Shown: one piece after another, positions 36,677 through 46,023 of the stretch | Layout: every line of letters begins with the position of its first letter | How positions within the stretch are numbered: position 1 is the first letter of the stretch | Source of the DNA: Pyrenophora tritici-repentis | Taxonomy: Eukaryota; Ascomycota; Dothideomycetes; Pleosporales; Pleosporaceae | Reading direction: 5' to 3' | NCBI RefSeq assembly: GCF_003171515.1 | Contig: NC_089394.1 | Coordinates: 1,612,001-1,676,000, forward strand | DNA: 64,000 bases | The notes under the pieces: model-generated | What the model was told of the DNA's origin: nothing | What the model saw: the letters and a program-made list of their open reading frames with translations, nothing else | Database searches by the model: none | Translations under genes and position numbers: made by a program

Positions 36677-36777
36677 TCTTAGCGATCTCAAATTTGAAGC
36701 TGTACAACACCACACAATAGCTTAATATTAATAAAAACATAGCATTGCAGTAATTAGATACTTGCGATTAACTTGTA

Positions 36778-37687
36778 CTATCTGAATTTTTGTGGGAGGT
36801 TGACGTTGCGGCCACGTGATGTGGTCTTTGGTGGTGGAGGCGATGGAGGAGATGCAACTCTATCGCGAGCTCTATCCTCCATCGCTCGTTTTTGACGCTT
36901 GTTCTTAGAAGAGGGCGCTCTTGAGGCTTTACGCTTGCGTTGTTGAGCTTGTTGGGTGGCTTTTTTCTGGTGTTGAGCTTCAACTTTGCGCGCGCGTTCA
37001 GCTGCTTTCTCAGCTCGCTCAAGCTCCCTTATCTCCTTGAGCCTCTGCCTCTCTACACGCTTCTCCTCGAGCTTAACTTGACGCTGCAGTTGAACCTCCT
37101 CACGCTGCTTCTTGGCCTGTGCTTTTTGGAGTTTCTCCTCTATCTTATCTCGCTCCCGTACTACTTCTCTAGCTCGAGCCTCGCGTATCTTGCGAGGAGA
37201 CCAGAAGACAGAGCCACCGTGATACTCCTGGCGCTGTTGAAGGTCAAGAGCTTTGCCCTTCTTCTTATGCTTCTTTTTATGTTGAAGAGCCTCCTTTAAG
37301 CCCTCGTTCTCATGCTGTAAAAGCTTATACTGCACAGAGAGATGGTGAACGCTTGAGCGCAGCTTTCTTGCCTCATACTGATGGCTATCATTGACAGCAG
37401 CTCGTACTAACCGATCGAGCTTTCTCCAGTCATGATCAGAGAGCCCTGAAGATGAGCTTCTCTCAGCTTCTGGCGTGCTGGCAAATCTACGAAGGATAAC
37501 GTTGGGATCTATTGGCCATATACCAGTAGCTTCAAACGCTTTTAATATAGTTGATTGCTTAAACGAGGCCTGCCAAGCTCTCCAGAAGAGTGGGAAGAAG
37601 TCTCCTTTCTTAATTGGAATGAGGCCTTGAGCCTTGTAGAGATGGTTAGTGAGCTCGTTGGAGTAGGCTTGAGAGAGTGGCTTGAAC
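36778..37687 (-). pseudogene. pogo-like transposase, C-terminal fragment
   Basis: About 300 codons downstream of the hAT insertion. It begins at PLSQAYSNELTNHL, continues with the conserved helical part (FFPLFWRAWQASFKQSTILKAF, TGIWPIDPNVILRRF), then a long Lys/Arg/Glu/Gln-rich coiled tail ending NLPQKFR. Its N-terminal partner is at 40829-41783, across the hAT element. The frames of the two parts match exactly when the hAT element and one copy of the 8-bp duplication are discounted, and no stop is present. So the gene was intact until the hAT insertion. The 37689 ATG is incidental, created at the junction. Confidence 0.9.
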
Positions 37688-37860
37688 ACATACTTGTCAA
37701 CGAGCGAGCCGGCTCGCTCAGCTCGCTCGGCTTGGACGTTTTGACCAAGCCGAATGAGCTGAGCGCGCAGTGCGCGCTTGCAAGCCGAGCGAGCTTAGGG
37801 ATAGGCGCTCGCTCAGTCAGCTTGCTTAGCTTGGTTGGATGGGGCGGTTGGAAACTTGGG
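37688..37860. repeat. hAT left subterminal repeats
   Basis: Repeated GAGCGAG/CTCGCTC motifs in both orientations, for example near 37699, 37710, 37718, 37782 and 37810. They are matched by a similar cluster at the other end (40690-40828). Confidence 0.7.
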
Positions 37861-38117
37861 GCTGAAGGACTTGGTGGAGGGGCAATCTCACGATGATTTT
37901 TAGGTGTAGTGCGTAAGTTCGAAACCTAGTTATAACCTAAAATACACTCTTTTTTGCTATATTTCTAGCAAATAAGCTACTAAATTTCCGGCTAACGGCC
38001 TGGCAACAATATTCTCCTTCTGCGACACTTCACTTACTACTTATCACCCACCACACTCACCTATACTCCATCAACGCGTCTCTATTTGCAGCTATTATCT
38101 ACCTCGCCGTTGCTATA

Positions 38118-40649
38118 ATGCCAGCAAAAAGAACACGCGTTAATGCTCTAGAAATCGCGACAACTTCGAAGCGCCCTAGAGTCGCAGCGCGTCATCGCGG
38201 GACTGCCAGCCAACCTGTGCTAGTCGATACTCGGCCATTCTCACCATCTCCACCTCCTCCACCGCTGTCGCCGCGTCAAGCTCTCGTCGCCGCGCCACAA
38301 GCACCAAATTTTGAAGCGACCCTCCGAGAGTCGCGCGCCGAAGAGACAATCATCCCACCACCTGAGGGCAGCGAGCATGCCACTGTTGCAGCTTCAGGAG
38401 CAGCTAGCGAGGCTGTCGACGAGGGTTTCGTATGGGTAGAGGACAAATACGACGGCTTTAATTGGAGTCGCTACCCAAAGCACTGCAAGCCGCCCACATC
38501 ACTTTCGAACCGAGCAAGCTGGGTATACAGCCATAGCTATCGCATCGCCTTGCGCAGCAACGTCGCAAAAGTCACGTGGATCTGCCACTATTGCTATAAG
38601 CACAAGTTCACTACTGTTGGCCGTGGCATACATGACGTCTCGCAGTCTCCATCAGCGCCAGCACGTCATCTCGGAGAAGACAAGAAAGGTCATGGCTTGA
38701 AGCCTCCAAGTAAGCGCACTACCGTCGCTCCTCGGAAAGAAACTCTCCTCGAACGCGCCCTTCAGAAGGGCTGCTCTCAGGCTGTTGCCAACGAGCTTAC
38801 CAACTTCAATATACAAGAGTTTAGGCTTGCGGCCGTCACCTGGCTCGTCGAAAACAACCTCCCACTCTCACAATTCGAATCATCGTCTTTTCGCAATATG
38901 ATACAATTAGCTAGCGTAGAGGCAGAACGAGCCCTGTGGGCATCTCATAACAGCGTCTCACGATACGTTATACGCCTGTACAACTACCTGTTACCAAAGG
39001 TTGTCGCAAGCCTTTCAGAATCAATGAGCAAAGTCCATATAAGCTTTGACGGATGGACGACAAAAGGTGGCAAGCGCGGTTACTTAGGTATCGTCGCCCA
39101 CTACGTTGATAGCTCTGGCGAGCTCAGGGACTTGCCTATTGCGCTCCCACAACTGACAGGTGCCCACACCGGCGAGGCCATGGCTGAGGTCGTGATGGCA
39201 ATATTCAAGCAGTTCGAAATCACTGTGGGCAAGCTCGGTTACTTCGTCCTCGACAACGCACATAACAACAACACCACGATCAACACTCTCGCCTTGCAGA
39301 TGGGCTTCAGCGCTACCGAGCGTCGCCTTCGCTGCGGTCCTCATACGCTTAATCTCATTGGCCAGATGCTACTCTGGGGTGAGGAGAAAGAGTCCTACGA
39401 CAACGAGGAGACTGAGCGCGTGAACGAAGCTGAGAACATGGCTACTTGGCGAGGCGATGGACCATTAGGAGTGCTTCTCGCGGTTATCAACTACATCAAA
39501 ACACCACAACAGTACGCTCTTTTTGAGAAGTATCAGAAGCTCGCTATTAGGGACCAGCCTGTCAACGCGCCAACAGAACAGCACAAAATCAAGGAGCCCG
39601 TCAAGCCAGTTGTTACTCGCTGGAACTCTTACGTTTCGTGTTTTGAGCGCGCTGTTGAGTTGCAATTAGCGGTTAATGGGTACGCCAACTACCATATTCA
39701 GAAGATTGAAACTGAAGACGCGTACGCCCGAAGTCGTAACAACAAGCTGCCTGCAGCGCCGGATTGGATGAGGTCTGATGGGATCAATGCCCATGACTGG
39801 CAGGTGATTGCTGAGTATATTGATGTGCTCAGGCCACTGAAACAAGCTACAAAACGGCTTGAAGGCCGCGGCAAAAGCGGTGCTTTTGGAGCAATCGCTG
39901 AGGTTATTCCAGTATTTGAATACTTACTTGGAGTCTATGAGGACCGCTTGCAAAGCTATGAAGACGTCATTCACGATGAGCATACAGAGTCACCCGAAGA
40001 CCACCTTGCTATCAACCTCCGCGCTGCCCTAGTTAAAGCCCGCGAGTACTACAACAAGCTCGACCTCTCGCCAGCTTACTATGCTGCTACAATCCTTCAT
40101 CCTCGCTACAAAAGCTACCTTGACGCAGCGTGGGCGGATAAGCCTGATTGGCTAGAGAGCAGCAACCGCAAGTTTCAACATTTGTGGGCGGAGTACAAAA
40201 GCTTACCGAAGCCGCGCTTACGCCCCAAAGTCAGGCACAATGATATAGACGACGCTATCAACAGCTTTATTGAGCCTGCAGGGCTTACGGAGAACGAGGA
40301 GGATGAATATGAGGCTTGGAAACGCAGCGAACCGATCGCTAGCGAGGGCGTCGACCCTATAAAATACTGGGTAGGACTCCGCGATCGCTACCCCAGCCTT
40401 AGCAAATTTGCTATCGACATGCTATCAATCCCAGGCTCAAGCTGTGAGTGTGAGCGCTTATTCAGCGAGCTGGGTGACCTCCTCGAGCCCCGTCGGCGCA
40501 GCATTTCTCCGCAACTTCTAGCAGCAATACAGTGCGATCGACGATGGATAAGAGCTGGATTTGGCAGTGGTGAGGTGCCTGTAAAGGAGGCTATCAGCGA
40601 TGAGGAGATGGACGCGAAATACGGTGTACATAAGTGGGATATTAGCTGA
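38118..40649 (+). CDS. hAT transposase, intact
   Basis: Uninterrupted 843-residue frame. A disordered Pro/Ser-rich N terminus (1-100) is followed by a BED-type zinc finger (TWICHYCYKHKF, with His further on at HLGEDKKGHGL, about 155-200). The RNase H-like core has the first Asp in ISFDGWTTKGG and the second in YFVLDNAHNN. An insertion domain with RRLRCGPHTLNLI follows. The last catalytic Glu and the dimerisation domain lie in SIPGSSCECERLFSELGDLL (about 770-790). All expected parts are present with no frameshift or stop, so the protein could be active. It gives cut-and-paste transposition with 8-bp duplications, which are seen at the borders. Confidence 0.93.
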   Translation: MPAKRTRVNALEIATTSKRPRVAARHRGTASQPVLVDTRPFSPSPPPPPLSPRQALVAAPQAPNFEATLRESRAEETIIPPPEGSEHATVAASGAASEAVDEGFVWVEDKYDGFNWSRYPKHCKPPTSLSNRASWVYSHSYRIALRSNVAKVTWICHYCYKHKFTTVGRGIHDVSQSPSAPARHLGEDKKGHGLKPPSKRTTVAPRKETLLERALQKGCSQAVANELTNFNIQEFRLAAVTWLVENNLPLSQFESSSFRNMIQLASVEAERALWASHNSVSRYVIRLYNYLLPKVVASLSESMSKVHISFDGWTTKGGKRGYLGIVAHYVDSSGELRDLPIALPQLTGAHTGEAMAEVVMAIFKQFEITVGKLGYFVLDNAHNNNTTINTLALQMGFSATERRLRCGPHTLNLIGQMLLWGEEKESYDNEETERVNEAENMATWRGDGPLGVLLAVINYIKTPQQYALFEKYQKLAIRDQPVNAPTEQHKIKEPVKPVVTRWNSYVSCFERAVELQLAVNGYANYHIQKIETEDAYARSRNNKLPAAPDWMRSDGINAHDWQVIAEYIDVLRPLKQATKRLEGRGKSGAFGAIAEVIPVFEYLLGVYEDRLQSYEDVIHDEHTESPEDHLAINLRAALVKAREYYNKLDLSPAYYAATILHPRYKSYLDAAWADKPDWLESSNRKFQHLWAEYKSLPKPRLRPKVRHNDIDDAINSFIEPAGLTENEEDEYEAWKRSEPIASEGVDPIKYWVGLRDRYPSLSKFAIDMLSIPGSSCECERLFSELGDLLEPRRRSISPQLLAAIQCDRRWIRAGFGSGEVPVKEAISDEEMDAKYGVHKWDIS

Positions 40650-40689
40650 GAAACTCAACACCAAGGTTTCTATATAACTTTCCTAATCG

Positions 40690-40828
40690 GGACTGAGCCT
40701 ATCAAGCCGAGCGAGCTGACAGCCCTGTTTCAGCCAATCCGAGCGAGCCGAGCGAGCTGCTGGCCTCCGCTCAATTGGCTGAGCAAGCCAATTGGCTGAG
40801 CTCGCTCAGCTTGCTCATTGACATCTGT
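40690..40828. repeat. hAT right subterminal repeats and terminus
   Basis: A dense set of GAGCGAGC, CCAATTGGCTGAG and GCTCGCTCAG motifs leading to the terminus CATTGACATCTGT. It is the inverted partner of the cluster at 37688-37860 and also contains a direct repeat of CAATTGGCTGAG (40772 and 40789). Confidence 0.7.
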
Positions 40829-41783
40829 GCTTGAACAGCACTACATCGAGCGGCTGGAGCGTATGAGTCGAATGGGGAGGAAGGATCATGAGGAGGATCC
40901 TATGGCGATCGCAGTACTTGATAAACTCCATCGTGAGGTGAGATCCATGGCCATCAAGGATGAGCAATCGCCATCTCCCTGATCGCTGCTTTGTATAGCG
41001 ATCAAACACCTGCTCTAGCCAAGCTAGGCCTACGTCATTGTTTGACCAGCCTGTTAGAGATGATGAGACAAAGACCTCATGTTCTCCTGCCTTAATATCC
41101 TCCACCCAACTCGATCGTATGGCTCCATTTTTAGCTGCGTAGATAAGGGCTGGAGGCAGCGAGCTCCCATCGGCGCAGCAGCAGGCCAGGAGTGTCAGAA
41201 ACTCGCGTGATCCATCCTGGAGAGATGCTCGAACCTCTTTCTTATCCCATTGACGCCTGCTAAATATCCTCTTACTCCTGCCTATCATACCAATAAGGAA
41301 GCCCTTTTCATCCATATTGTATATATCTCGAGCCTCTAGGTGGTATTCGGTGATCTTCTGGTGCAGCAGCTCGAAGTAGAGTCTATACTTTGACTCAGAA
41401 TCAGCCAGGTGGCGCGTACGATCCATGGCGGTGGTCCACTTTGAGATAAGATAGATCTCGTGTCGGTTAATGAAGCGAGTAACCCAGCTCTCGCTGAGCT
41501 GCTGATGGGCTACTTCTGATGAGAAATTCCTGATCATCTCTCTTGTAGGAGGTAGGCCTTGCTTAGTGAGCTTAGTGATATATCGTACAAGCTCTAACTC
41601 TTGTTGTGGGCCGATAGCTTGCTGCTGAGCGTATCCATCGCTCCTAGGCCCTGTCACGCGCCTCCATCTTCGCCCTAGCGTTGAGCGGTTAACCCCCCAT
41701 TTTTCAGCAACTTCTTTTAATGTGAATTTCTCTCCTGGATCGCGCGATTCTAAATCTGCAATCGCTTCATCAATCGGAGCCAT
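40829..41783 (-). pseudogene. pogo-like transposase, N-terminal fragment
   Basis: About 318 codons before the hAT insertion. It has a psq/CENP-B-type helix-turn-helix (FTLKEVAEKWGVNRSTLGRRWRR), a second DNA-binding part (RYITKLTKQGLPPTREMIR, SWVTRFINRHE) and the DDE_1 endonuclease with Asp in DIYNMDEKGF, LLILDGHGSHLTM and LQPLDVV. All three catalytic acidic residues lie before the break. Translation runs into the hAT end and stops after four foreign residues (HRCQ), so a truncated protein with the DNA-binding and catalytic parts could still be made. An upstream in-frame ATG at 41807 exists; 41783 better matches the start of the second element's transposase. Confidence 0.9.
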
Positions 41784-41830
41784 AGTTGTGGAGTTATTGC
41801 GCGTCAAAGTTGTAGTATTGAGACACGCGT

Positions 41831-41882
41831 CGGTGTTCGGCGGGGCATGAGATGAATCCGGGCATGAGGTGCACGGACACGT
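41831..41882. repeat. right terminal inverted repeat of pogo-like element 1
   Basis: Ends GGTGCACGGACACGT beside TA at 41883. It is the inverted partner of 36626-36676. Confidence 0.92.
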
Positions 41883-42043
41883 TAAATCCGAACGTGGAAT
41901 CGCAACTTTCGCCGATGACGTCCGCGTCGAATTCTCGGTCTCTCAACTACCACCGAATCCTTTACCCAGCTTGACCCCATTTTTAAGGCTGCGAATCCCC
42001 GTCTGCTGCCCATGCTGTCGCTGTGCAGCACTTTTCACCCATC

Positions 42044-43149
42044 ATGGCGGACTTGAAGAAAAAAGTGAGCTTGGCAGAGTTGCGCAAGAGCGAGGATGTG
42101 AAGCCCATGATGAAGACACCGATACATTATCCGTTTTGGTTTGGTGGCAGTGCAGCCTGTTTTGCGACACTCTTTACACATCCGCTGGATCTTGGTGAGA
42201 TCTCTTCACCGTTGCTATGGAAGCAGAACTTAGGGACATTGCATGGCTAATAAATTGAGTAGTAAAGGTAGCCTACAGATTTGTCGCGTGTCCTCGATTT
42301 CGTGTATACTCATAACGTCAGGTCCGGTTACAAACCCAAGCGCTAAATGGCGTAAAACTAAACATGGTGCAAATGTTTACACATGTCATAAAAACTGATG
42401 GTGCATTGGGGCTATACAAGGGCGTACGCATTACATGGTTTCTATTTACGTGTTTACCCTAACGCGAATGTTAGATCTCTGCTGCCCAGCTACGCCAATT
42501 GACATATAGTATGACGCGATTTGGTGTCTACGAAACTCTCAAAGACCGCATGACGACAGCCAACTCGAAACCTTCGTTCTTCACACTTGTGGGCATGGCT
42601 TCAGTATCTGGTTTACTCGGAGGTATCGCGGGCAACCCAGGCGACATCCTCAACGTACGGATGCAACACGACGCCGCGCTACCCAAGGATAAGCGAAGAG
42701 GCTATAAGAACGCAGTAGACGGCATAATACGCATGTCGCGGGAGGAAGGTGTAGCCAGCTTGTGGAAAGGCGTCTGGCCCAATTCCTCAAGAGCAGTGCT
42801 CATGACCGTAGGACAATTAGCCACATACGACGGCTTCAAGCGTGTGCTACTAAACTACACACCCTTGAAAGATAATCTCTCTACCCACTTTACCGCATCC
42901 TTCCTCGCGGGCTTCGTAGCCACGACAATCTGCTCGCCCGTCGACGTGATCAAGACCAAAGTCATGAGCTCTAGCGAGAGTGTCGGCCTAATGAAGATCA
43001 TCACGGATACCACGCGGGCCGAAGGTTTACGCTGGATGTTCAAGGGCTGGGTCCCGAGTTTCATCCGCGTCGGACCACACACTGTCCTTACGTTTTTGTT
43101 TTTGGAGCAGCATAAGAAGGTGTACCGGAAGTTCAAGAGGTTAGACTAG
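42044..43149 (+). CDS. DIC1: mitochondrial dicarboxylate carrier
   Basis: Four exons (42044-42194, 42263-42267, 42322-42423, 42475-43149) give 310 residues. Exon 2 is a 5-nt microexon (TAAAG) that completes the carrier signature HPLDLVKVRLQT. Three carrier repeats are seen: FGGSAACFATLFTHPLDLVKV; VSGLLGGIAGNPGDILNVRMQ; and SFLAGFVATTICSPVDVIKT. The aromatic/basic pattern LYKGISAAQLRQLTYSMTRFG fits Dic1, which exchanges malate or succinate for phosphate across the inner membrane. Each repeat has the PxD/ExxK/R motif, with NPGD in repeat 2 as in other dicarboxylate carriers. The right end of the pogo insertion is only 161 bp upstream of the start, so promoter effects are possible. Confidence 0.93.
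42263..42267 (+). other. DIC1: 5-nt microexon of the dicarboxylate carrier gene
   Basis: TAAAG, flanked by a TTGAGTAG acceptor and a GTAGCC donor. It supplies two bases of the Val codon and the Lys codon of the LVKVR signature. Without it the third exon stays out of family register, because the first exon ends one base into a codon. Confidence 0.85.
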
Positions 43150-43751
43150 AACGGGGGTTTTCCATTGAGATTTCAGGACCTTGAGATTTGAGATTGTGGG
43201 GCTGCCATTTCTGTCCGCATGAGTCGGGTAGCCCTTATCTGGGGTATTATATGGTGCGAGGTTGAAAATGATATCCATCTGGGGTCGGGCGTTTTGAGCA
43301 AAGGCATCAATCCGGGTGTACACACGAGGAAGGTTGGTCGATATTAGAGGTATAGACAAGAAATTTTTGATAATCACTTTAGCCGCTGTGATATTGCAAG
43401 GTACTCCACGATTGCGAAAAGGCGGTCTGCCAGAGATGAGTCAAGTTTATTAGAGCCCAACTTGCTCGTTTGATCATCCGTACATGTGTGTGTGTGTGAT
43501 GCGGATGCATGCTTCCGGGATTGCAGCTCCGTATCTTTGTAGTCCACCGGAGAAGTCCGTTTAACTGCGCTACAAGACAGGGACTATGACTACCCTTGAT
43601 TCTGACTCATCGCTTACCTAGCAAATCCCCGAAAGCATCAAGTTCTATCCCTCTTCTGTCGTCCACATACACTTGCCCCCCTTTCTTAGCGATGTACACT
43701 GCTTTCTCTCCCGGACCATCTGTCCCGACCATCGTCCCACTCGGCTTCTCC
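43150..43751. other. intergenic, convergent 3' ends
   Basis: 600 bp between two convergent genes, with a (GT)n run near 43485-43497. No gene was recognised. Confidence 0.5.
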
Positions 43752-45779
43752 TCATCTTCTCCCCTGTTTGCCCTTGTTACCCTTCCCCGCCTTGGCTTTC
43801 TTTGCGTTATCTTCCATCTGCTTCTTCTTATCCTTCGCTTTTAGCGTCGTCTTCCTCTGTTTACTTTTAACCATCCTCACCATCTCCTCCAAACTCTTCA
43901 GCTTCTTTTCCTTCTCCTTCTTTTCGTTCTCAAACGCCCTCTTCTGAGAGTAGTAATTGACCATGACTTTGCGGCCCGCTTGGTTCACAATATCTGCGAG
44001 GTGTTCGGTGGCGTGGGTCGGAAGTTGCGCAACAGCTTCCGCCCGGTCAGTGAGAAGTTCCGTGACGTCCGTCAGTAATTTCTTCAGCGCAACATTTAGA
44101 GATGTTCTAGGAATAGTGGAGAAATCTGGGAGGGCAGATGATTCTGGGGTTAGATGGCGTTTGCGATGCGGGTCGGGAAGGGGACGGTATTGTAGTTTGA
44201 TCTCTTTGGGTTCTTGTTCGGCTTTTTCGACTTGTTCGAGAGTTTGTTGATGTTCTGGCTCCGGTTCAGGTTCTAGGGACGGTGCAGCGGTTTTTGTCTC
44301 GGGCTGGGAGTCTCCTTCGAAGAGATGTGAAGAGTCTTTGCCCCTGTGCTCTAAAACAAAGGCCATACCGAGGGAGTGACGGCCATTGCTGCTATAGTTG
44401 ACGTTGTCGACAGATGTAGATGTGGCAGCAGAAGTAGACTCCATCACGTTTGTGTAGAAGATGTCTCCCTCAAAAAGCCTCTTTGCGGTCCTGAATACGG
44501 TGCCACTGACTGGGATAAGCTTGTTCTTTTCGTGCATTGTAGCATCGACTTGTAATTGACCGCTTGCATGACCAATCGTGATTGCGGATGGTACCAACGG
44601 CTCGGGGGCAAGCATCTGCTCAACAATGGTACCGGGTATGCGCGCAGCGACGGCCGTGGTCAACGCAGCGGTCAGTGGTATCGCGCGATGGGGCTGGGTG
44701 TCTGACAGGAATCGGACCACAATATCCATCTGAGAGGAATTGAGTGTTTTTCCTGACAATACCGGGTGGGACGAGGACTGCGAGACGAGACCAATTTTTG
44801 GAATGGTGCGCGGAACAAGGTCTTCGGTCTCCGCGATGCCCATGGCCACCGCTGCAGCCTTCCGTATATCTTCGAGCAATGCAAGCTTATCGAAGAGTTT
44901 GTTGAAGTCATTTGGGAGGATAGTGCCATCAACGCCAACGTCGTCAGCTCGAATGAATACGGCAGGATTTGCGCCATCGATACAAGTTACTCTGTAACCC
45001 GCAATATTGTCTATCCTTCTCCCGGTCGGTAATACCTTGCCAGTCTTGCTGCCATATGGATTTTTAAAGTCCAGTTTGATTTGTGAGCCCTTTCCTGTTA
45101 CACCGTCAATCGTGTAGTCACCCGTGACGACTGCTTCTCCACCAACGACGTTGAACGTGGAGTCGATGAGTTTTCCTGTGTTTGTATTCCGTATCTTGAC
45201 CGTGACCTCCCCGTCCGCTTTTGCATAGACGGAAGCTGGAAGAAGACCGGCATTGTATGCATACGGCCCAATGGCACTACTCATGTTTCCACAATTGCCT
45301 GCGACGTCCACTTCATCGTTCTCAATTCCAAGCCCCACAAAGGTGTAATCAATGTCCAGCTTTTCCTCGTCTTCGTTCCTCTCTGCCTCTTTCTGATCGA
45401 GCACCTCTGCGACCTGCATAGTCTCTTTGATGGCATCAAGGCCACGGCTTCCTGTTCGATAACGTGCCCCTTTTCCAAGCAAAGGAACCCTCTTTCCATA
45501 TGGTTCAACCAGGCATATCTTGCTCAGACTCGATATCCCTGCGCCCAAGCCATCAAGTTGGCGCCCATAAGGGTCACCACTCCCCATGATCTGGCGGAAG
45601 ATTGCTGGCCATCTCGCGCGCTCTTTAGGTAGTGCTTGTGGTTGTAGTATTACTGCGCGCGATGTTCCTCCCCGGTAGTAGGCCGCCTCGACGGACTCTT
45701 GGACACTTCCAGCCGGCCTGGCATCAACTCGCGAGATATACGAGCGTATACGTAGAGCATATAAAGGCGAAGGACGCAT
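43752..45779 (-). CDS. PrpF-family (2-methylaconitate isomerase-like) protein with basic C-terminal extension
   Basis: Single frame of 675 residues. Residues about 30-440 form a PrpF/DUF453 domain (YYRGGTSRAVIL, GAGISSLSKICLVEP, DVAGNCGNMSSAIGPYA, TAALTTAVAARIPGT, PVSGTVFRTAKRLFEG). PrpF relatives are diaminopimelate-epimerase-fold isomerases that act on methylaconitate in the methylcitrate cycle of propionate use, or on related acids; the exact substrate here is not known. Beyond about residue 450 come an acidic Pro/Glu linker and a separate helical region (TSLNVALKKLLTDVTELL, RKVMVNYYSQKRAFENEKK), then a very Lys-rich tail. PrpF proteins normally end soon after FRTA, so the last about 200 residues are an added domain or a fusion. 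I found no splice signals that would split it. A basic N terminus (ALRIRSYISRVDAR) may target mitochondria. Confidence 0.85.
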   Translation of the reverse strand: MRPSPLYALRIRSYISRVDARPAGSVQESVEAAYYRGGTSRAVILQPQALPKERARWPAIFRQIMGSGDPYGRQLDGLGAGISSLSKICLVEPYGKRVPLLGKGARYRTGSRGLDAIKETMQVAEVLDQKEAERNEDEEKLDIDYTFVGLGIENDEVDVAGNCGNMSSAIGPYAYNAGLLPASVYAKADGEVTVKIRNTNTGKLIDSTFNVVGGEAVVTGDYTIDGVTGKGSQIKLDFKNPYGSKTGKVLPTGRRIDNIAGYRVTCIDGANPAVFIRADDVGVDGTILPNDFNKLFDKLALLEDIRKAAAVAMGIAETEDLVPRTIPKIGLVSQSSSHPVLSGKTLNSSQMDIVVRFLSDTQPHRAIPLTAALTTAVAARIPGTIVEQMLAPEPLVPSAITIGHASGQLQVDATMHEKNKLIPVSGTVFRTAKRLFEGDIFYTNVMESTSAATSTSVDNVNYSSNGRHSLGMAFVLEHRGKDSSHLFEGDSQPETKTAAPSLEPEPEPEHQQTLEQVEKAEQEPKEIKLQYRPLPDPHRKRHLTPESSALPDFSTIPRTSLNVALKKLLTDVTELLTDRAEAVAQLPTHATEHLADIVNQAGRKVMVNYYSQKRAFENEKKEKEKKLKSLEEMVRMVKSKQRKTTLKAKDKKKQMEDNAKKAKAGKGNKGKQGRR

Positions 45780-46023
45780 TACGCATCATGTCACGAAGGC
45801 CGGAAGAAGCACGTCAAGAGTGGATGGTTTCGAAGACGGAACGTCACATTTTCGGAAAAGATCCGACCTCGGGACGGAAAGATTGGACCCTGTTTTTGCA
45901 AGCAGCGTCACATCCGAAATTTTCTCGAATCGCTCCGACATCATCGCTGCACACGCCTTGATTGAGCTTCGCCTTTGATTAAGCGGCATATTACTTGTCT
46001 CTTCTCGCATCTCATACAACACA
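45780..46023. promoter_or_regulatory. shared divergent promoter
   Basis: 244 bp between the PrpF-like gene (minus) and the GrpE gene (plus); both promoters must lie here. No specific binding site was recognised. Confidence 0.45.

Larger units (their letters stand above)
37688..40828 (+). mobile_element. hAT transposon, apparently complete
   Basis: 3141 bp, flanked by a perfect 8-bp direct repeat GCTTGAAC (37680-37687 and 40829-40836), the hallmark of hAT insertion. Imperfect short inverted ends are visible: left ACATACTTGTCAACGAGC, and the right end read inward ACAGATGTCAATGAGC. Both subterminal zones are packed with GAGCGAGC/GCTCGCTC motifs, probably transposase-binding sites as in other hAT elements. 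It carries one intact transposase gene on the plus strand and sits inside the transposase of a pogo-like element. Confidence 0.93.
36626..41882 (-). mobile_element. pogo-like (Tc1/mariner superfamily) transposon with nested hAT insertion
   Basis: Terminal inverted repeats of about 50 bp begin ACGTGTCCGTGCACC and run through ATTCATCTCATGCCCCGC; the two ends differ at only a few positions. The left end lies at 36626 and the right end at 41882. Both ends are flanked by TA (36624-36625 and 41883-41884), the target duplication expected for pogo/Tc1-type elements. Without the nested 3141-bp hAT element and its duplicated 8 bp, the element would be about 2108 bp, close to the 2085 bp of the second pogo-like element in this window. 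The transposase is on the minus strand. Confidence 0.92.

Noticed and set aside
43485..43497. (GT)n run
   Set aside because: An ordinary short microsatellite with no sign of function.
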